Source of the DNA: Legionella longbeachae
GTDB taxonomy: Bacteria; Pseudomonadota; Gammaproteobacteria; Legionellales; Legionellaceae
Reading direction: 5' to 3'
NCBI GenBank assembly: GCA_016191305.1
Contig: JACPOX010000021.1
Coordinates: 1-6,594, forward strand
DNA: 6,594 bases
Both the position numbers and the translations under genes were made by a program. The notes beneath the pieces were generated by a model. That model had not been told where the DNA came from. It saw only the letters and a list, made by a program, of their open reading frames with translations, and did no database searches. This document shows, piece after piece, positions 6,350 through 6,594 of this stretch; position 1 is the stretch's first letter; each line of letters begins with the position of its first letter.

Positions 6350-6522
6350 GGTAAAAGGTCAGCCCCACCCACCAAAAGGCCGTATTTGGCGCATCTTGAA
6401 CGAAAAAATTGCGAACCAATGCTCACATAGCCATCTATGCTGCGCTTGTTTCACAATTTTTTCGTTCAACCTGCACTCAAATCCAACCTTTTACCAAGAT
6501 TTTGGCATCTACCCCTGACCTT
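6350..6522. repeat. Long imperfect palindromic intergenic element
   Basis: About 170 bases fold back on themselves. The best arm is a perfect 16-bp pair, TTGAACGAAAAAATTG (6396-6411) with its complement at 6454-6469; pairing continues inward as GAA/TTC and CAA/TTG to a small CATAG-CCAT-CTATG hairpin (6426-6439). Outward, ATTTG (6384-6388) pairs with 6478-6482. AAGGTCAG (6355-6362) and CCAAAA (6372-6377) recur inverted at 6515-6522 and 6500-6505, with the same 9-base gap. GGTAAAAGGT (6350-6359) also has its complement at 6486-6495. No protein frame is evident. It looks like a REP- or MITE-like dispersed element, and may also act as a transcription barrier after the transporter gene. Confidence 0.72.
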
Positions 6523-6594
6523 GTGTCTTAAAAATATGATTTAATAGATTCTTGTTGCTGTCGTACAGTAGCAAATTAAAGAGAAGCGATAGAT
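6523..6594 (+). other. Possible leader of a gene starting at the right edge
   Basis: This AT-rich tail contains an interrupted dyad, TTGCT (6555-6559) and AGCAA (6570-6574), that could be an operator. An AAAGAGAAG purine run (6578-6586) lies six bases before a terminal AT (6593-6594). If the next base outside the window is G, this would be a ribosome binding site and start codon. The evidence is slight. Confidence 0.2.

Noticed and set aside
6396..6469. The 16-bp inverted repeat as a simple terminator for the transporter gene
   Set aside because: The stem is AT-rich, the loop is over 40 bases and no terminal U-tract follows; it fits better as the centre of a longer palindromic repeat.

Overview
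The window is AT-rich gammaproteobacterial DNA that most resembles Legionella or a close relative. The reasons are an OTU-type cysteine protease with eukaryote-like motifs, a membrane protein ending in a CaaX box, two divergent promoters with tandem TTAAT boxes like the Legionella PmrA element, and ordinary low-GC housekeeping genes alongside. No database search was possible, so the genus is an inference.

Layout. 1-213 (+) is the 3' end of a gene whose last 40 or so codons look like a degenerate J-domain with HSD in place of HPD. 230-1304 (-) encodes an OTU-like deubiquitinase that is broken into two overlapping frames: the Cys box is in the upstream frame and the His box, plus a C-terminal MIU-like ubiquitin-binding motif, in the downstream frame. 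Removing one A from an A5 run at 819-823 joins them into a protein of about 357 residues. 1305-1472 is a divergent control region with two promoters of the same geometry, 9-bp box, 2 bp, 9-bp box, 7 bp, -10. 1473-2879 (+) encodes a 468-residue membrane protein with three SUMO-interacting-motif-like IIEI segments and a C-terminal CTIL. 2899-3411 (+), 19 bases downstream, encodes a small exported protein. A perfect 22-bp hairpin at 3426-3472 separates it from a convergent aldehyde dehydrogenase gene (3478-4848, -). A major facilitator transporter gene (5090-6316, +) diverges from that one. 6350-6522 is a long imperfect palindrome, probably a dispersed intergenic repeat.

How the parts fit. The left half reads as an effector locus: an OTU protease carrying a ubiquitin-binding motif faces a membrane protein with features that only make sense in a eukaryotic host cell (prenylation, SUMO binding), and both appear to share one regulator. 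The right half (dehydrogenase, transporter) is ordinary metabolism and transport and shows no link to the left half.
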